A stretch of DNA of 64,000 nucleotides, taken from positions 62,001-126,000 of the forward strand of contig CAZBBC010000001.1 in NCBI GenBank assembly GCA_964489835.1, read 5' to 3'. This DNA comes from CAZBBC01 sp964489835 (GTDB lineage: Bacteria > Calditrichota > Calditrichia > JAJRVZ01). Each line of letters starts with the position of its first letter. Position 1 is the stretch's first letter. Below the pieces are notes generated by a model, which made no database searches, was not told the origin of the DNA, and worked only from the letters and a program-made list of their open reading frames with translations. This document shows positions 1 through 8,884 of the stretch, piece after piece. Both the position numbers and the translations under genes were made by a program.

Positions 1-604
1 AAAAACGGATTTAAGTGCCTATTCCCGGCCAAGAAAAGGAGGAATTGTTGCTGCTACTATTCGTGAAAAGGATGAATTGCTCAGCGCCAGTATTTCCAGC
101 GGAAACAATGATATCATCCTTGTAACTCGCAATGGTTATTCCATTCGCTTTAACGAACGGCAAGTCCGGAATATGGGCCGCTCGGCCGCAGGTGTTAAAG
201 GTATAACATTGCGTTCCGGCGATGAGGTAATTGGAATGGTCGTTGTCAAAAGAGAAGACACATTACTCACGATCTCTGAAAAGGGAATGGGCAAGCGAAG
301 CAATGTAAGTGATTATCGCACGCAATCGCGTGGTGGTAAAGGCATTATTGCAATGAAAGTGAATGATAAAACCGGTCATCTGGTAGCGGTTTTAGAAGTG
401 GTCGACAATGAAGATATCATTATTATAACTGAAAATGGCGTGGTTATTCGTCAACACATCGGAAAAATATCAGTTATTGGACGAAATACACAGGGTGTAA
501 GACTTATCAAACTAGACGACAAGGATAAAATTGGCGATGTGGCAAAAATTGTTCTAGGCAATGATAATAACAATAATGGAATAGAAGATAGTCACGAAGA
601 ATAA
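1..604 (+). CDS. gyrA: DNA gyrase subunit A, C-terminal part (5' truncated by window edge)
   Basis: The frame is open from base 2 and has no start in the window, so this is only the C-terminal DNA-wrapping beta-pinwheel of GyrA, the breakage-reunion subunit of DNA gyrase. Visible blades include YSRPRKGGIVA (bases 20-52) and GRSAAGVKGITL, both typical of GyrA/ParC repeats. A GyrA-box variant, QSRGGKG (bases 323-343; E. coli has QRRGGKG), favours GyrA over ParC, because the box is what allows gyrase to wrap DNA and supercoil negatively. The protein ends in an Asn/Asp/Glu-rich tail, as many GyrA proteins do. The next gene, rex, follows after 39 bases on the same strand. Confidence 0.95.
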   Translation, partial: KTDLSAYSRPRKGGIVAATIREKDELLSASISSGNNDIILVTRNGYSIRFNERQVRNMGRSAAGVKGITLRSGDEVIGMVVVKREDTLLTISEKGMGKRSNVSDYRTQSRGGKGIIAMKVNDKTGHLVAVLEVVDNEDIIIITENGVVIRQHIGKISVIGRNTQGVRLIKLDDKDKIGDVAKIVLGNDNNNNGIEDSHEE

Positions 605-643
605 AGACGTTAATTTGAATTATTTATCTCTACGGAGGCTGAA

Positions 644-1270
644 ATGAAGAAAATTTCAGATTCAACCATAAGCCGTCTGTCAAAATATTACCGAACTTTA
701 GGACGCCTGATCGAAAAAAAGGTAAAAACAGTTTCTTCTGATGAAATAGCAGAAATTGATGGTGTCACCTCGGCTCAGGTACGTAAAGATCTTTCATTTT
801 TCGGGACTTTTGGAAAAAGAGGGTTAGGGTATAACACCCTTGATTTACAAAACAATATCGGAACTATTCTTGGTCTATATAAAAAATGGAACGTTGCTTT
901 AGTTGGTATTGGTAACATTGGCCGTGCATTAGTCGACTACCAGGAATTCTCAAAACAAGGTTTTATTATTCAATTATTACTGGATGATGATGAGAAAAAA
1001 ATTGGAACGAGTATGGGTGAATTAGAAATAAAACCATTTGCAGATGCCGCAGAAAATCTTAAAGAGGAAAAAATACAGATTGCTATTGTCGCGGTTCCGG
1101 CTAATGTTGCGCAAGGGGTTGTGAATAAATTAACAGACGCCGGGGTGAAAGCGATACTAAATTTTGCACCACTTAGCCTTAAAGTGCCGGAAGATGTAAT
1201 GATTAAAAATGAGAATATGTCAATAGAACTTGAGGCACTCTCCTATTTTCTAACAAATCGCGGAAAATAA
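644..1270 (+). CDS. rex: Redox-sensing transcriptional repressor Rex
   Basis: Rex represses fermentation and respiration genes when NADH is low relative to NAD+; NADH binding releases it from DNA. The 208 residues match the usual length of about 210. The N-terminal winged helix (about 1-80) contains the DNA-recognition stretch SAQVRKDLSFFGTFGKRGLG (43-62), very characteristic of Rex. The Rossmann NAD(H) domain begins with VGIGNIGRAL (87-96). A GGAGG Shine-Dalgarno (632-636) precedes the ATG. I searched intergenic regions for the TTGTGAA-N4-TTCACAA operator and found no full match, so its targets probably lie elsewhere. A shared hairpin separates it from the convergent TPR gene. Confidence 0.96.
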   Translation: MKKISDSTISRLSKYYRTLGRLIEKKVKTVSSDEIAEIDGVTSAQVRKDLSFFGTFGKRGLGYNTLDLQNNIGTILGLYKKWNVALVGIGNIGRALVDYQEFSKQGFIIQLLLDDDEKKIGTSMGELEIKPFADAAENLKEEKIQIAIVAVPANVAQGVVNKLTDAGVKAILNFAPLSLKVPEDVMIKNENMSIELEALSYFLTNRGK

Positions 1271-1272
1271 GA

Positions 1273-1301
1273 AAGGCAGAACACTTAATCGGTTCTGCCT
1301 T
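1273..1301. terminator. Bidirectional hairpin terminator between rex and the TPR lipoprotein gene
   Basis: A perfect 10-bp inverted repeat, AAGGCAGAAC (1273-1282) and GTTCTGCCTT (1292-1301), encloses a 9-nt loop. It lies between convergent genes. Read on the minus strand it is followed by TCTTATTTTC, so it is the better intrinsic terminator for the minus-strand gene; on the plus strand the tail is only weakly T-rich. Confidence 0.75.
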
Positions 1302-1321
1302 AATATCGAAATAAAAATTTA

Positions 1322-2407
1322 TTATTCGCCCTGAAGATCTTTTGATCGTTTAAAAGCTTCTTCGGCCTTCTTTTTGTCTCCCATTTTTGCATATAAAAAG
1401 CTGAGATTTTGCCATACCGAGGATGAATCAGGGAAAATCTCAACACCCTGTTCAAGCAATTCTTTTGCCCGTTCAAATTCTCCCAGTTGCAGTAAGAGGG
1501 TACCTAAAAGATCATATACTTCTTTAATGTTTGGGTCCAATTTTTGTGCTTTTTCAAAATATAAAACGGACTCTTTCATAAATTCTTTCTTTTTAGTTTC
1601 ATCTTTTTCTGAACCCGTTGCCTTTTTAAATAAAAGTAATCCGAGGTTAAAGGGAATCGCTTTCTCATCCGGAACTCTTTCGGAAGCTATCTTATAGGCC
1701 TCAATGGCTTCATCTTTTTTGTCACCCAAATCTAAGCTTTCTGCATATCGTATCAAACATTCTGAATCATTCGGATTAACTTCAAGACCTTTTTTAAACT
1801 GTTCAGCAGACAAGATAAATTCCTTCTTACGTTGATAATAATACCCCAGATCAGTCCAAGCGACTACCGTGTCTGGTTCCGCTTCAGCGGCAGCTTGTAA
1901 GAATTTTAGAGAATTTTCATCATCGTTTTTGAATTGATAGGCGATAGCAATAAGGCGGTTTGCCATATAGTCATTCTCAATATATAATATATTTTTAAAA
2001 TTCTCGATAACATCATCAAGTTTTTTAACTGCTTCGGGACTTTGTTTGTCCTCTATTTTAATCATTGCATTGTAGGTGGACACACCATCATTGTAAAATT
2101 TGTTATAGTAACTTTTTTTTGTTTGTTCAATTTGGACCTGAAAAGTATTTTTAATTGCCAAGGATTTATTAAAGGATGCCACCATTTCCTTCATCATACT
2201 TTTTCGTCCCTGAATTTCACCGAGATAATACCAGGCCTCTTCGTTTTCCGGGTATTTTTCAGTAGCGGTTATAACCTCTGTATAAGCATTATCATATCTT
2301 CCTGCATTGTAATCAATAACTGCCTGTTCAAGTTCCGGTGGACGACAACCATTTAAAAGCAGGATAAAAGAAAATAAAAAAGCAAAAAATACAATATACA
2401 ATCTCAT
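1322..2407 (-). CDS. TPR-repeat lipoprotein
   Basis: This 361-residue protein has a type II signal peptide with lipobox LNGC (Cys21), so it should be a membrane-anchored periplasmic lipoprotein. Nearly all of the mature chain consists of tetratricopeptide-like helical repeats. Recognisable TPR signatures (W..LG...GR, AW.DLGYYYQRKKEFILSA, GTLLLQLGEFERAKELLEQG) recur about every 34 residues. TPR lipoproteins scaffold protein complexes in the envelope; the partner is not visible here. It is monocistronic on the minus strand, ending at the shared hairpin with rex. No enzymatic motif is seen. Confidence 0.85.
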   Translation of the reverse strand: MRLYIVFFAFLFSFILLLNGCRPPELEQAVIDYNAGRYDNAYTEVITATEKYPENEEAWYYLGEIQGRKSMMKEMVASFNKSLAIKNTFQVQIEQTKKSYYNKFYNDGVSTYNAMIKIEDKQSPEAVKKLDDVIENFKNILYIENDYMANRLIAIAYQFKNDDENSLKFLQAAAEAEPDTVVAWTDLGYYYQRKKEFILSAEQFKKGLEVNPNDSECLIRYAESLDLGDKKDEAIEAYKIASERVPDEKAIPFNLGLLLFKKATGSEKDETKKKEFMKESVLYFEKAQKLDPNIKEVYDLLGTLLLQLGEFERAKELLEQGVEIFPDSSSVWQNLSFLYAKMGDKKKAEEAFKRSKDLQGE

Positions 2408-2547
2408 CTTTTCTCCTTATAAAATTAATTGATTATTGTTGTACTTGTGGTCTATTTGTAATGTATCTCTTAAGCATTTGTTGACCTGACTAATTCATAA
2501 AAATTTATGTTTAAGCGTATTTGTAACATATAATCAACAATTTAATT

Positions 2548-2645
2548 CCCCCTTACTAAAGAGGGTTAGGGGGTTGTTTTAAACGTAATATTTTGAAATA
2601 TGTCAATGATTTACATCCCCTTAGTCCCCTTTTTTAAGGGGAAAC
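2548..2645. repeat. Inverted pair of C-rich/G-rich palindromic mini-repeats
   Basis: The 284-base gap between the TPR gene and mtnA holds two related imperfect palindromes in opposite orientation. One (2548-2573) starts CCCCCTTAC and ends GGGTTAGGGGG. The other (about 2617-2641) reads, on the minus strand, CCCCTTAAAAAAGGGG then ACTAAGGGG. Each can fold alone (CCCCTT-AAAA-AAGGGG) and the two can pair with each other. The second lies just downstream of the mtnA stop and may also terminate that transcript. Confidence 0.6.
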
Positions 2646-2691
2646 TTTATTGTCGCTATTTGATAAATCTAAAATTCATGAATAATTCAGG

Positions 2692-3741
2692 TTAAGTATT
2701 AGTATTAAAAATCTTTGATATTTGTTTTTTTATTGGTTTATTAATGATGCCCTTTTCTGTTATTATACCGCTTAATAAATCCGATGGCGTTATATCAAAT
2801 GCCGGATTATATACATCCGCAATATCCAATAAGTTATCATTATAACGATAAATATGCAAAATTTCTTGTGAATTTCTTAGTTCAATTTCTATTTCATCTC
2901 CTGATTTTAAAGAAAGGTCAAATGTAGAGCAGGGAGCAACTGCGTAACATGGAATACCATGAAACCGGGCCAGAACCGCCAAACTGTAAGATCCGATCTT
3001 ATTAGCCACATCTCCGTTTTTGGTAATTCTGTCGGCACCAAAAAGTACAAGATCAATTTTTTCGTCTTTCATTAAAGATCCGGCCGCACTATCTGTTATA
3101 AGCGTGCAGGGAACATCATTATGCATTAACTCCCAAAATGTCAATCGGGCACCTTGTCCAACCGGCCGTGTTTCGTCAACATATACATGGATATTATAAT
3201 TTTGTTGACGGGCAGCATAGATGACACCAAGGGCCGTGCCCCATCCACCGGTAGCTAGACTTCCTGTATTGCAATGTGTTAATATATTCGCCGGATTTGG
3301 AACGATTGCCAAGCCATTATAACCAATCTGATGACAAGCCTCCTTATCTTCCAAATGAATTTTAATCGCCTCAGATTTGAGTAAACTGATAATTTTGACC
3401 AGCGGCAGATGACAATTGGAGTAATAAACAGATTGCATGCGTTTGATCGCCCACCCTAGATTAACAGCCGTAGGACGACTCTGATAAAGAATCTGACAGG
3501 ATTTATCCATTGATTTTTTAAAAGTATCGTAATTTTTATCTGTTAATTGATTTGCTGCAAGAGAAATGGCATAGGCCGCACATATACCGATCGCCGGGGC
3601 ACCACGAACTCTTAAATATTTTATCGCTTCGACGCATTGATCAACAGAAGATATTGCCAAATACTTTAATTGTTGAGGAAGAAGGGTTTGATCAATAATG
3701 GTCAATTGATCATTATTGAAAATAATGGCGGGTGTATGCAT
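2692..3741 (-). CDS. mtnA: S-methyl-5-thioribose-1-phosphate isomerase
   Basis: MtnA converts methylthioribose-1-phosphate to methylthioribulose-1-phosphate in the methionine salvage pathway (cytosol). The 349 residues match the family. Visible motifs are RVRGAPAIG (45-53), THCNTGSLATGG with the catalytic Cys157, VDETRPVGQGARLT, and LFGADRITKNGDVANKIG with the catalytic Asp237; the spacing corresponds to Cys160/Asp240 of the B. subtilis enzyme. No other salvage gene (mtnB, C, D, K or N) is adjacent. A ribose-1,5-bisphosphate isomerase is the main alternative within the wider eIF2B-like family, but the overall fit is to MtnA. Confidence 0.93.
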   Translation of the reverse strand: MHTPAIIFNNDQLTIIDQTLLPQQLKYLAISSVDQCVEAIKYLRVRGAPAIGICAAYAISLAANQLTDKNYDTFKKSMDKSCQILYQSRPTAVNLGWAIKRMQSVYYSNCHLPLVKIISLLKSEAIKIHLEDKEACHQIGYNGLAIVPNPANILTHCNTGSLATGGWGTALGVIYAARQQNYNIHVYVDETRPVGQGARLTFWELMHNDVPCTLITDSAAGSLMKDEKIDLVLFGADRITKNGDVANKIGSYSLAVLARFHGIPCYAVAPCSTFDLSLKSGDEIEIELRNSQEILHIYRYNDNLLDIADVYNPAFDITPSDLLSGIITEKGIINKPIKKQISKIFNTNT

Positions 3742-3942
3742 AATAGTACCGGATTAATATAAATATAAGCTAATCACTCCTTTATAAAATATCAAGAAAA
3801 TGAGGAGATAAAGAATATTAATAATCATGTATTCTGATTCTCGGTTTTTCACCATTCACATGCCTTCGTTCTTGATAATATCTTCAAAGACACAGTATTA
3901 AAAAGAAATTGTTCATCACAGCATTAATATGTAAATTTTTAT

Positions 3943-4926
3943 ATGGCAAAAGAATTTAAGAATATTTTGTTCCTTGTATTCATCTTATTTCTTGGGGGGA
4001 CCATAGGGTATTCTCTGATAGAGGACTGGACAATTCTAGATTCTTTATACATGACCGTGATTACACTTTCGACCACCGGATTTAAAGAAATATATCCATT
4101 ATCGATCACCGGTCGTATATTCACAATGGTTTTAATCATTTTTGGTATTTCTATCCTTTTCTATGCGTTGAGTGAAATAAATATGGTGCTATTTAAAGGA
4201 AAATATTTTCAGGAAAAAAAAATGCAAAAAAAAATCAATCATTTAGAGAACCATTATATTGTTTGTGGGTTTGGCCGGATGGGTAAAAAAATTACCCAGG
4301 AACTTCATAAACGCAATAAACAATTTGTGGTTATAGAAAAAAAAATTGATGATCTGGAGCAATTTGAAAATTGCTGTATTATCAATGGTGATGCAACGGA
4401 AGATGATATTTTATTGCAAGCCGGCATAGAAAGAGCAATGGGTTTAGTTTCCGTGCTTAGTACAGATATTGCTAACACGTTCACAACACTCAGCGCCAGA
4501 GGGCTAAATCCCAATTTGAAAATCATTGCCCGTGCTGAAGACGAAAGTTCAAAGGGAAAACTATTAAAAGCCGGGGCGAGCCGGGTTATTCTGCCATACG
4601 AAATTGGGGGTTTTCGAATAACCCAAGCCCTGCTAAAGCCAACCGTGGTAGATTATATTGATGAAGTTTTTTCACGATCAGATATTGGGTTGGAAATTGA
4701 GGAAGTTAAAATAATGGCCGGGTCATCACTGATTGAAAAAACACTGGCGGAATCTGAAATAAGAAATGCCTTTAATATAATTATCATTGGAATATATAGA
4801 CAGGATGGTGATCTTATATATAATCCCCGTTCTGACGCAAAGCTTATCACGAATGACAACTTAATTGTGATTGGGGAAAGAGAGAAACTGGAGAAACTTC
4901 AGAGAATTGCCAATGCGAAAAATTAG
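3943..4926 (+). CDS. Two-TM potassium channel protein with RCK (TrkA-N/TrkA-C) domain
   Basis: The layout is TM1 (about 7-26), pore helix, selectivity filter, TM2 (about 58-78), then a cytoplasmic TrkA-N Rossmann domain beginning HYIVCGFGRMG (104-114) and a TrkA-C domain (about 240-325). This is an MthK-like ligand-gated K+ channel architecture. The filter reads TTGFKE (44-49) instead of the canonical TVGYGD; this variant occurs in a bacterial subfamily, so conductance and selectivity may differ. The RCK domain is intact, with a GxGxxG-type turn and the acidic residue of VVIEK following it. The next gene overlaps its last 14 bases, suggesting coupled translation. Confidence 0.9.
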   Translation: MAKEFKNILFLVFILFLGGTIGYSLIEDWTILDSLYMTVITLSTTGFKEIYPLSITGRIFTMVLIIFGISILFYALSEINMVLFKGKYFQEKKMQKKINHLENHYIVCGFGRMGKKITQELHKRNKQFVVIEKKIDDLEQFENCCIINGDATEDDILLQAGIERAMGLVSVLSTDIANTFTTLSARGLNPNLKIIARAEDESSKGKLLKAGASRVILPYEIGGFRITQALLKPTVVDYIDEVFSRSDIGLEIEEVKIMAGSSLIEKTLAESEIRNAFNIIIIGIYRQDGDLIYNPRSDAKLITNDNLIVIGEREKLEKLQRIANAKN

Positions 4927-5707
4927 TTTTTTATTGTTTCCGGCCATTTTTTTCGCAACACAGCCGCAGATTTCATTCAATCAGGAAGAATTTATATCCC
5001 GTGTGAAAACAATTTATCACTCATTATCTCTCAAGGGATTGGATAATTTTTCGTGCTGGGTCACATCAAATATTTTTCTGGAAAAGACCAAAGGTTTTTT
5101 TAATGAAGAAGAATTTCCCTTTGAAATTATTTGGAAAAGTCCCAACAAACTGTTTTATATAAAAAGAGCCATTCCCAGTCTGACAGTCCCAGAAAATCAA
5201 AAACAGGTTGAACAGATAAAGATGGATCTTTTACAAGAACTGAAAGGTTTGCTCATTGACTGGCAGCGATTTTATGCAGGAAATGTCCTTGATGATCTGC
5301 CCGAAACGCATTTAATATATTCTAATAGGGATACGGCGTTTATTCAGTATCAGAAATATGACAGTGGTAAAAATTTGAAGATTAAGATGCTTTTTGGTGT
5401 AAATGGTCTATTAATGAAAATAATAACAATTTATCCGGATACCCGGGAAGAAATATATATTTATCCGGGATACCTTCTTGTTGAGGATAAATGGCTTTGT
5501 GATAAATGGATGGTTCAAATGCTAAAAAATGGACAGGTAGAAGGTGGCTTTACAGTTAAATTAGAGTCAAGAAAATTTGATAAATATTGGATACCGGTTA
5601 GGATATTAATGCAGCTGCAGAAAAAGGAATATAATACCAAATTATTTATCCGTGATTATAAACTAAGAAATATTATATTAAACAAAGAAATAAAAATATT
5701 ACAGTAG
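4913..5707 (+). CDS. Putative secreted protein, possibly LolA-like fold
   Basis: I place the start at the ATG at 4913, inside the end of the channel gene (ATG...TAG overlap of 14 bases), because it gives a clean signal peptide (MRKISFLLFPAIFFATQ) of about 17-20 residues. The mature protein of about 245 residues is rich in short beta-strand patterns and aromatic residues. It opens with an ISRVKTIYHSLSLKGLDNFS segment that resembles outer-membrane lipoprotein carrier/sorting proteins (LolA-like). I see no catalytic motif and do not recognise a named family with certainty. A periplasmic lipid- or lipoprotein-binding role is only a guess. Confidence 0.6.
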   Translation: MRKISFLLFPAIFFATQPQISFNQEEFISRVKTIYHSLSLKGLDNFSCWVTSNIFLEKTKGFFNEEEFPFEIIWKSPNKLFYIKRAIPSLTVPENQKQVEQIKMDLLQELKGLLIDWQRFYAGNVLDDLPETHLIYSNRDTAFIQYQKYDSGKNLKIKMLFGVNGLLMKIITIYPDTREEIYIYPGYLLVEDKWLCDKWMVQMLKNGQVEGGFTVKLESRKFDKYWIPVRILMQLQKKEYNTKLFIRDYKLRNIILNKEIKILQ

Positions 5708-5715
5708 CGAAAAGA

Positions 5716-5964
5716 TCATGTAGTATAAATTATTTTTTTTAATTCACGGGCAAGCTTTTCCGGATATGATTTTTCTGAAGACCGGTGTTTAATAATTTCT
5801 TTAAGTTTTTTCTCGAATTCAATTTTTTTATCACAGGGCAAACAATAGCTTAAATGATCTTCGAATAATAGTATTTCTTTATCGGATAATTTACCGTCCA
5901 AATAAGCCTGTACGCTTTTTTCAATATCTGAACAATCGAATTTTTTTATATTAGTCTTTTTCAT
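5716..5964 (-). CDS. Zinc-finger anti-sigma factor
   Basis: This 82-residue protein carries the zinc-binding anti-sigma (ZAS) signature: Cys11, then His37-x3-Cys41-x2-Cys44 (HLSYCLPC). Such proteins hold an ECF sigma factor inactive and often release it on thiol oxidation. It starts inside the 3' end of the upstream ECF sigma gene (14-base overlap on the minus strand), the classic sigma/anti-sigma arrangement. It has no transmembrane segment, so it is a soluble cytoplasmic anti-sigma of the RsrA/ChrR-like size class. The stimulus is unknown; oxidative stress is plausible because HxxxCxxC ZAS domains are frequently redox-sensitive. Confidence 0.85.
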   Translation of the reverse strand: MKKTNIKKFDCSDIEKSVQAYLDGKLSDKEILLFEDHLSYCLPCDKKIEFEKKLKEIIKHRSSEKSYPEKLARELKKIIYTT

Positions 5965-6547
5965 TGACTAAATACCCCCTTTTTTTAGCATAATTCCATA
6001 GATATCTCTGAAGTAATTTTCTTCCCCGGTATAAACGAGACATAACAGTTCCAAGGGGCGCATCAATAATCTTGGCAATTTCATTATATGAAAAACCTTC
6101 GACATCGCAAAGCAAGACCACTAAACGGAATTGATACGGCAAGTTTTCTAAAGCATCTTTCACATCATCCTCAAAAAAGTTTTCCAGAAAATCTTCTTTT
6201 GCTGTTTCCTGTAAACTAATAGATTCGTCTAATTTTTTGTAAAGATAAAATTCTTCCAGATCATCATAACTTACTTTTTGAGGTTGTCGAATAGCCTTGC
6301 GATAGGCAGTAATATATGTATTGACCAATATACGGAATGCCCAGGCCCTGAAATTGGTGTTTTTCTGATATTGATCAAAAGCACGAAATGCTTTAAATAA
6401 TGTATCCTGAACCAGATCTTCCGCATCATTCTGATTATGTGTCATTCTGAGAGCGGTACTATAAAGAGAGCTTAAATGCGGCTCTGTCAATAATTCGAAC
6501 TCAATTTGTCGTGCTGTTGGCAAATAATTTCCTTTATTATTTTTCAA
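5951..6547 (-). CDS. ECF-family RNA polymerase sigma factor
   Basis: This is a 198-residue sigma-70 family protein with only regions 2 and 4. Region 2 includes DAEDLVQDTLFKAFRAF and FRAWAFRILVNTYI. Region 4 includes LPYQFRLVVLLCDVEGFSY and IAKIIDAPLGTVMSRLYRGR, the helix-turn-helix for -35 recognition. The sequence resembles the SigR/SigH (ECF12-like) group, which fits its pairing with a small HxxxCxxC anti-sigma encoded immediately downstream with overlap. The ATG is taken as annotated because the region before it is not conserved. Promoter targets cannot be read from the window. Confidence 0.93.
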   Translation of the reverse strand: MKNNKGNYLPTARQIEFELLTEPHLSSLYSTALRMTHNQNDAEDLVQDTLFKAFRAFDQYQKNTNFRAWAFRILVNTYITAYRKAIRQPQKVSYDDLEEFYLYKKLDESISLQETAKEDFLENFFEDDVKDALENLPYQFRLVVLLCDVEGFSYNEIAKIIDAPLGTVMSRLYRGRKLLQRYLWNYAKKRGYLVNEKD

Positions 6548-6606
6548 AATAAACGCTGATTTTAAATAATCTTAAATACTTTGTCAAGCCAAAAGTCTTC
6601 CGGGCT

Positions 6607-7800
6607 TTAAGCATTTTTTAAAAGTATTCGGAAAGTTGATCCTTTACCGATGCGGGTTTCTGTAATAATAATTTTTCCGCCATGGTAATCTTCGATTATT
6701 CTTTTCGCTAAACTCAATCCCAGACCCCATCCTCTTGTTTTTGTGCTAAATCCGGGTTTGAAAATATCGGTTTTATCTCTGGTGTTTATTCCTTTGCCCG
6801 TATCCGAGACATCAACAGAAATAAAATTATTGTCTTCATCTTGAAGAGAGATTTCAATCACACCACCTTTGCTTTCGATGGCATCAATAGCGTTTTTTAA
6901 TAAATTTTCAATTACCCATTCAAAAAGTTCACCGTTAAGTTTTACCACCGGAGATATGGTATAATTTTCCTTGATCGTAATTTTCTTCTCGAGCCGGGGC
7001 AATCGTTTCCTGAAATAGATAACGACATTTTCCAAGATATCGACAATATTGGTTTCCTTGAGCGTTGGCACAGAACCAATCTGCGAAAAACGGAGCGCAA
7101 TTTTACCGAGTCTTTTAGTATCTATTTCCATTTCACTTAAAGCTAGCTCCATCTTTTTTGGATTGTCTTTTAACAATTCTACCCAGCCCTGGATTGAAGA
7201 AAGCGGAGTACCAAGCTGGTGTGCTGTTTCTTTTGCCATACCTACCCAAATATATCTCTGCTCACTCTTTTTTATCTGAGAAAATCCTACATAGCCGATT
7301 AAAATAAAAAGAATAGCAGCCGTTATTTCAATATAGGGCAACCAACGCAATTTCATAATGATTGGTGATACACCATAGTGATAATATCCTAAAATAATAT
7401 TTTTATAGAATATTGGAATTGGAGGATTTTCAGCGTCAAGATCATCAATATCTTTTTGAAGAAAACTGGAAATCTCCGGTGTGAAAACCCTAAGAGAATC
7501 ATAAGCGGCATCAATATTGATACAGAATTGGGGGATCATCTGTGCATCGGTGTAAATAACAGGAAAATCGATGCCCTGGATTACTTCTGTCAGCAGAAAC
7601 CCAAAATCGCCGGTCATATCCTCATTATTGATATTTTCCTCTAAAACCCTTACCCGAAAATTTATTGATTCACGGGATTTTTCCTGAAGAATATTCACAA
7701 GATGCTGTGTGTAGACAAGAATAGCACCGATGATGAGTAAACCGAGTACAAATAGAAAACCCTTAAAATTACCCTTGCGTTTGTAAGTTACGTATGACAA
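6607..7800 (-). CDS. Membrane sensor histidine kinase (HQLGTP type)
   Basis: The 397 residues comprise TM1 (about 14-31), a periplasmic sensor region of about 120 residues, TM2 (about 155-172), a dimerisation/phosphoacceptor box AKETAHQLGTPLSSIQGW with His194, and a full HATPase_c domain (N-box ENLLKNAIDAIE, DTGKGI, FKPGFSTKTRGWGLGLSLAK). The HQLGTP H-box is typical of a Bacteroidetes/FCB histidine kinase subgroup. No response regulator is adjacent, so it is an orphan. It lies just downstream of the ECF sigma/anti-sigma pair on the same strand but is separated from it. The periplasmic domain has no named fold that I recognise. Confidence 0.9.
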   Translation of the reverse strand: MSYVTYKRKGNFKGFLFVLGLLIIGAILVYTQHLVNILQEKSRESINFRVRVLEENINNEDMTGDFGFLLTEVIQGIDFPVIYTDAQMIPQFCINIDAAYDSLRVFTPEISSFLQKDIDDLDAENPPIPIFYKNIILGYYHYGVSPIIMKLRWLPYIEITAAILFILIGYVGFSQIKKSEQRYIWVGMAKETAHQLGTPLSSIQGWVELLKDNPKKMELALSEMEIDTKRLGKIALRFSQIGSVPTLKETNIVDILENVVIYFRKRLPRLEKKITIKENYTISPVVKLNGELFEWVIENLLKNAIDAIESKGGVIEISLQDEDNNFISVDVSDTGKGINTRDKTDIFKPGFSTKTRGWGLGLSLAKRIIEDYHGGKIIITETRIGKGSTFRILLKNA

Positions 7801-7869
7801 TGTTTATCTCGCTTTAGCAACATGATATCACATATTTTGAAGACCAGATATCTGAATTTGGCTTAGTCA

Positions 7870-8721
7870 TCAGGTAGTATTTATGGATATTTCCTGATTC
7901 TTTTTAAATCCTTTATCGGTCTGTATAACCGTAGCTGCTTCACAAAGCGGATCATGCTCAAAAAATAATATCCATTCCTCCTTCGCGGCTATCGGAAGTA
8001 TTCTGTTCTTTTCTTCCATTGTTAATAGGGGATGATTATCATAAGCCATAACCCAGGGAATAGAGATATGAGATGCGGTTGGAATCAGATCGGCACAATA
8101 AAGTAAACTGGTTTGAGAATCATAAATTTTTACAATCTGCATATTTTGTGTATGTCCGTCCATTACTAATAATTCAATACCGCTAAAAATTTCCGTCGGC
8201 CCGTTCAATTTATTTAGTTGCTTTTTTTCCTCCAAAAGCAAAAAATCTTCTTTTAGAAAGCTTGCTTGATCTTTTTGAGATGGTTGAAGCGCCCAATCCC
8301 ATTGTTCTTTTTGTATATGATGAATCGCATTCGGAAAGGTAAGAGAAATCTGACCGTTATCCCTGTAGGTTGTTCCACCGGCATGGTCAAAGTGTAAATG
8401 GGTGATGATTACATCGGTAATGTCTTCAGGAGAAAGATGATTTTTATGCAGACTCTTCCCAAGGGAGTAGGTTGAAAGATCAATATTATAGATATTGGAA
8501 TGTTTTTCATCGTACTTATTGCCGAGACCGGTATCAATAAGAATCATACGATTGGCAGATTTAATGAGAAGAGAACGTGATGCCAATGGAATACGATTTT
8601 GTTCATCGGATGGATTATTTCTTTGCCAAAGGTTTTTAGGAACAACGCCGAACATAGCTCCACCATCTAATGCAAAACGACCGGTTTCGATCGAAAACAA
8701 TTCGTAGTTACCAATTTTCAC
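7870..8721 (-). CDS. MBL-fold metallo-hydrolase
   Basis: The protein has 283 residues. The metal-binding signature THLHFDHAGG (His108, His110, Asp112, His113) is intact, followed by a candidate third His in MDGHTQNMQ and an Asp in YCADLIPTA, giving a dinuclear zinc site. The N-terminal LIDTGLGNK strand-turn is typical. The family includes N-acyl-homoserine lactonases, but overall this looks like a generic cytosolic MBL hydrolase often annotated 'MBL fold metallo-hydrolase'; the substrate cannot be deduced. No signal peptide is present. It lies in a minus-strand run with a histidine kinase and an alpha/beta hydrolase, with no overlap. Confidence 0.85.
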   Translation of the reverse strand: MKIGNYELFSIETGRFALDGGAMFGVVPKNLWQRNNPSDEQNRIPLASRSLLIKSANRMILIDTGLGNKYDEKHSNIYNIDLSTYSLGKSLHKNHLSPEDITDVIITHLHFDHAGGTTYRDNGQISLTFPNAIHHIQKEQWDWALQPSQKDQASFLKEDFLLLEEKKQLNKLNGPTEIFSGIELLVMDGHTQNMQIVKIYDSQTSLLYCADLIPTASHISIPWVMAYDNHPLLTMEEKNRILPIAAKEEWILFFEHDPLCEAATVIQTDKGFKKNQEISINTT

Positions 8722-8884
8722 AACTAAAATTTCCTTCTAATTAATTTTTTTAACGATACGCCACACTAATGTCTGGGGTTAGAATAACTACGAGAAATTC
8801 TAAATTGATTAACCACGATTATTCGCCCTCCTGAATCTCATCAAAGATTCTTAAAATGAAATAATAAAGCTCCCGGATGGTTTT

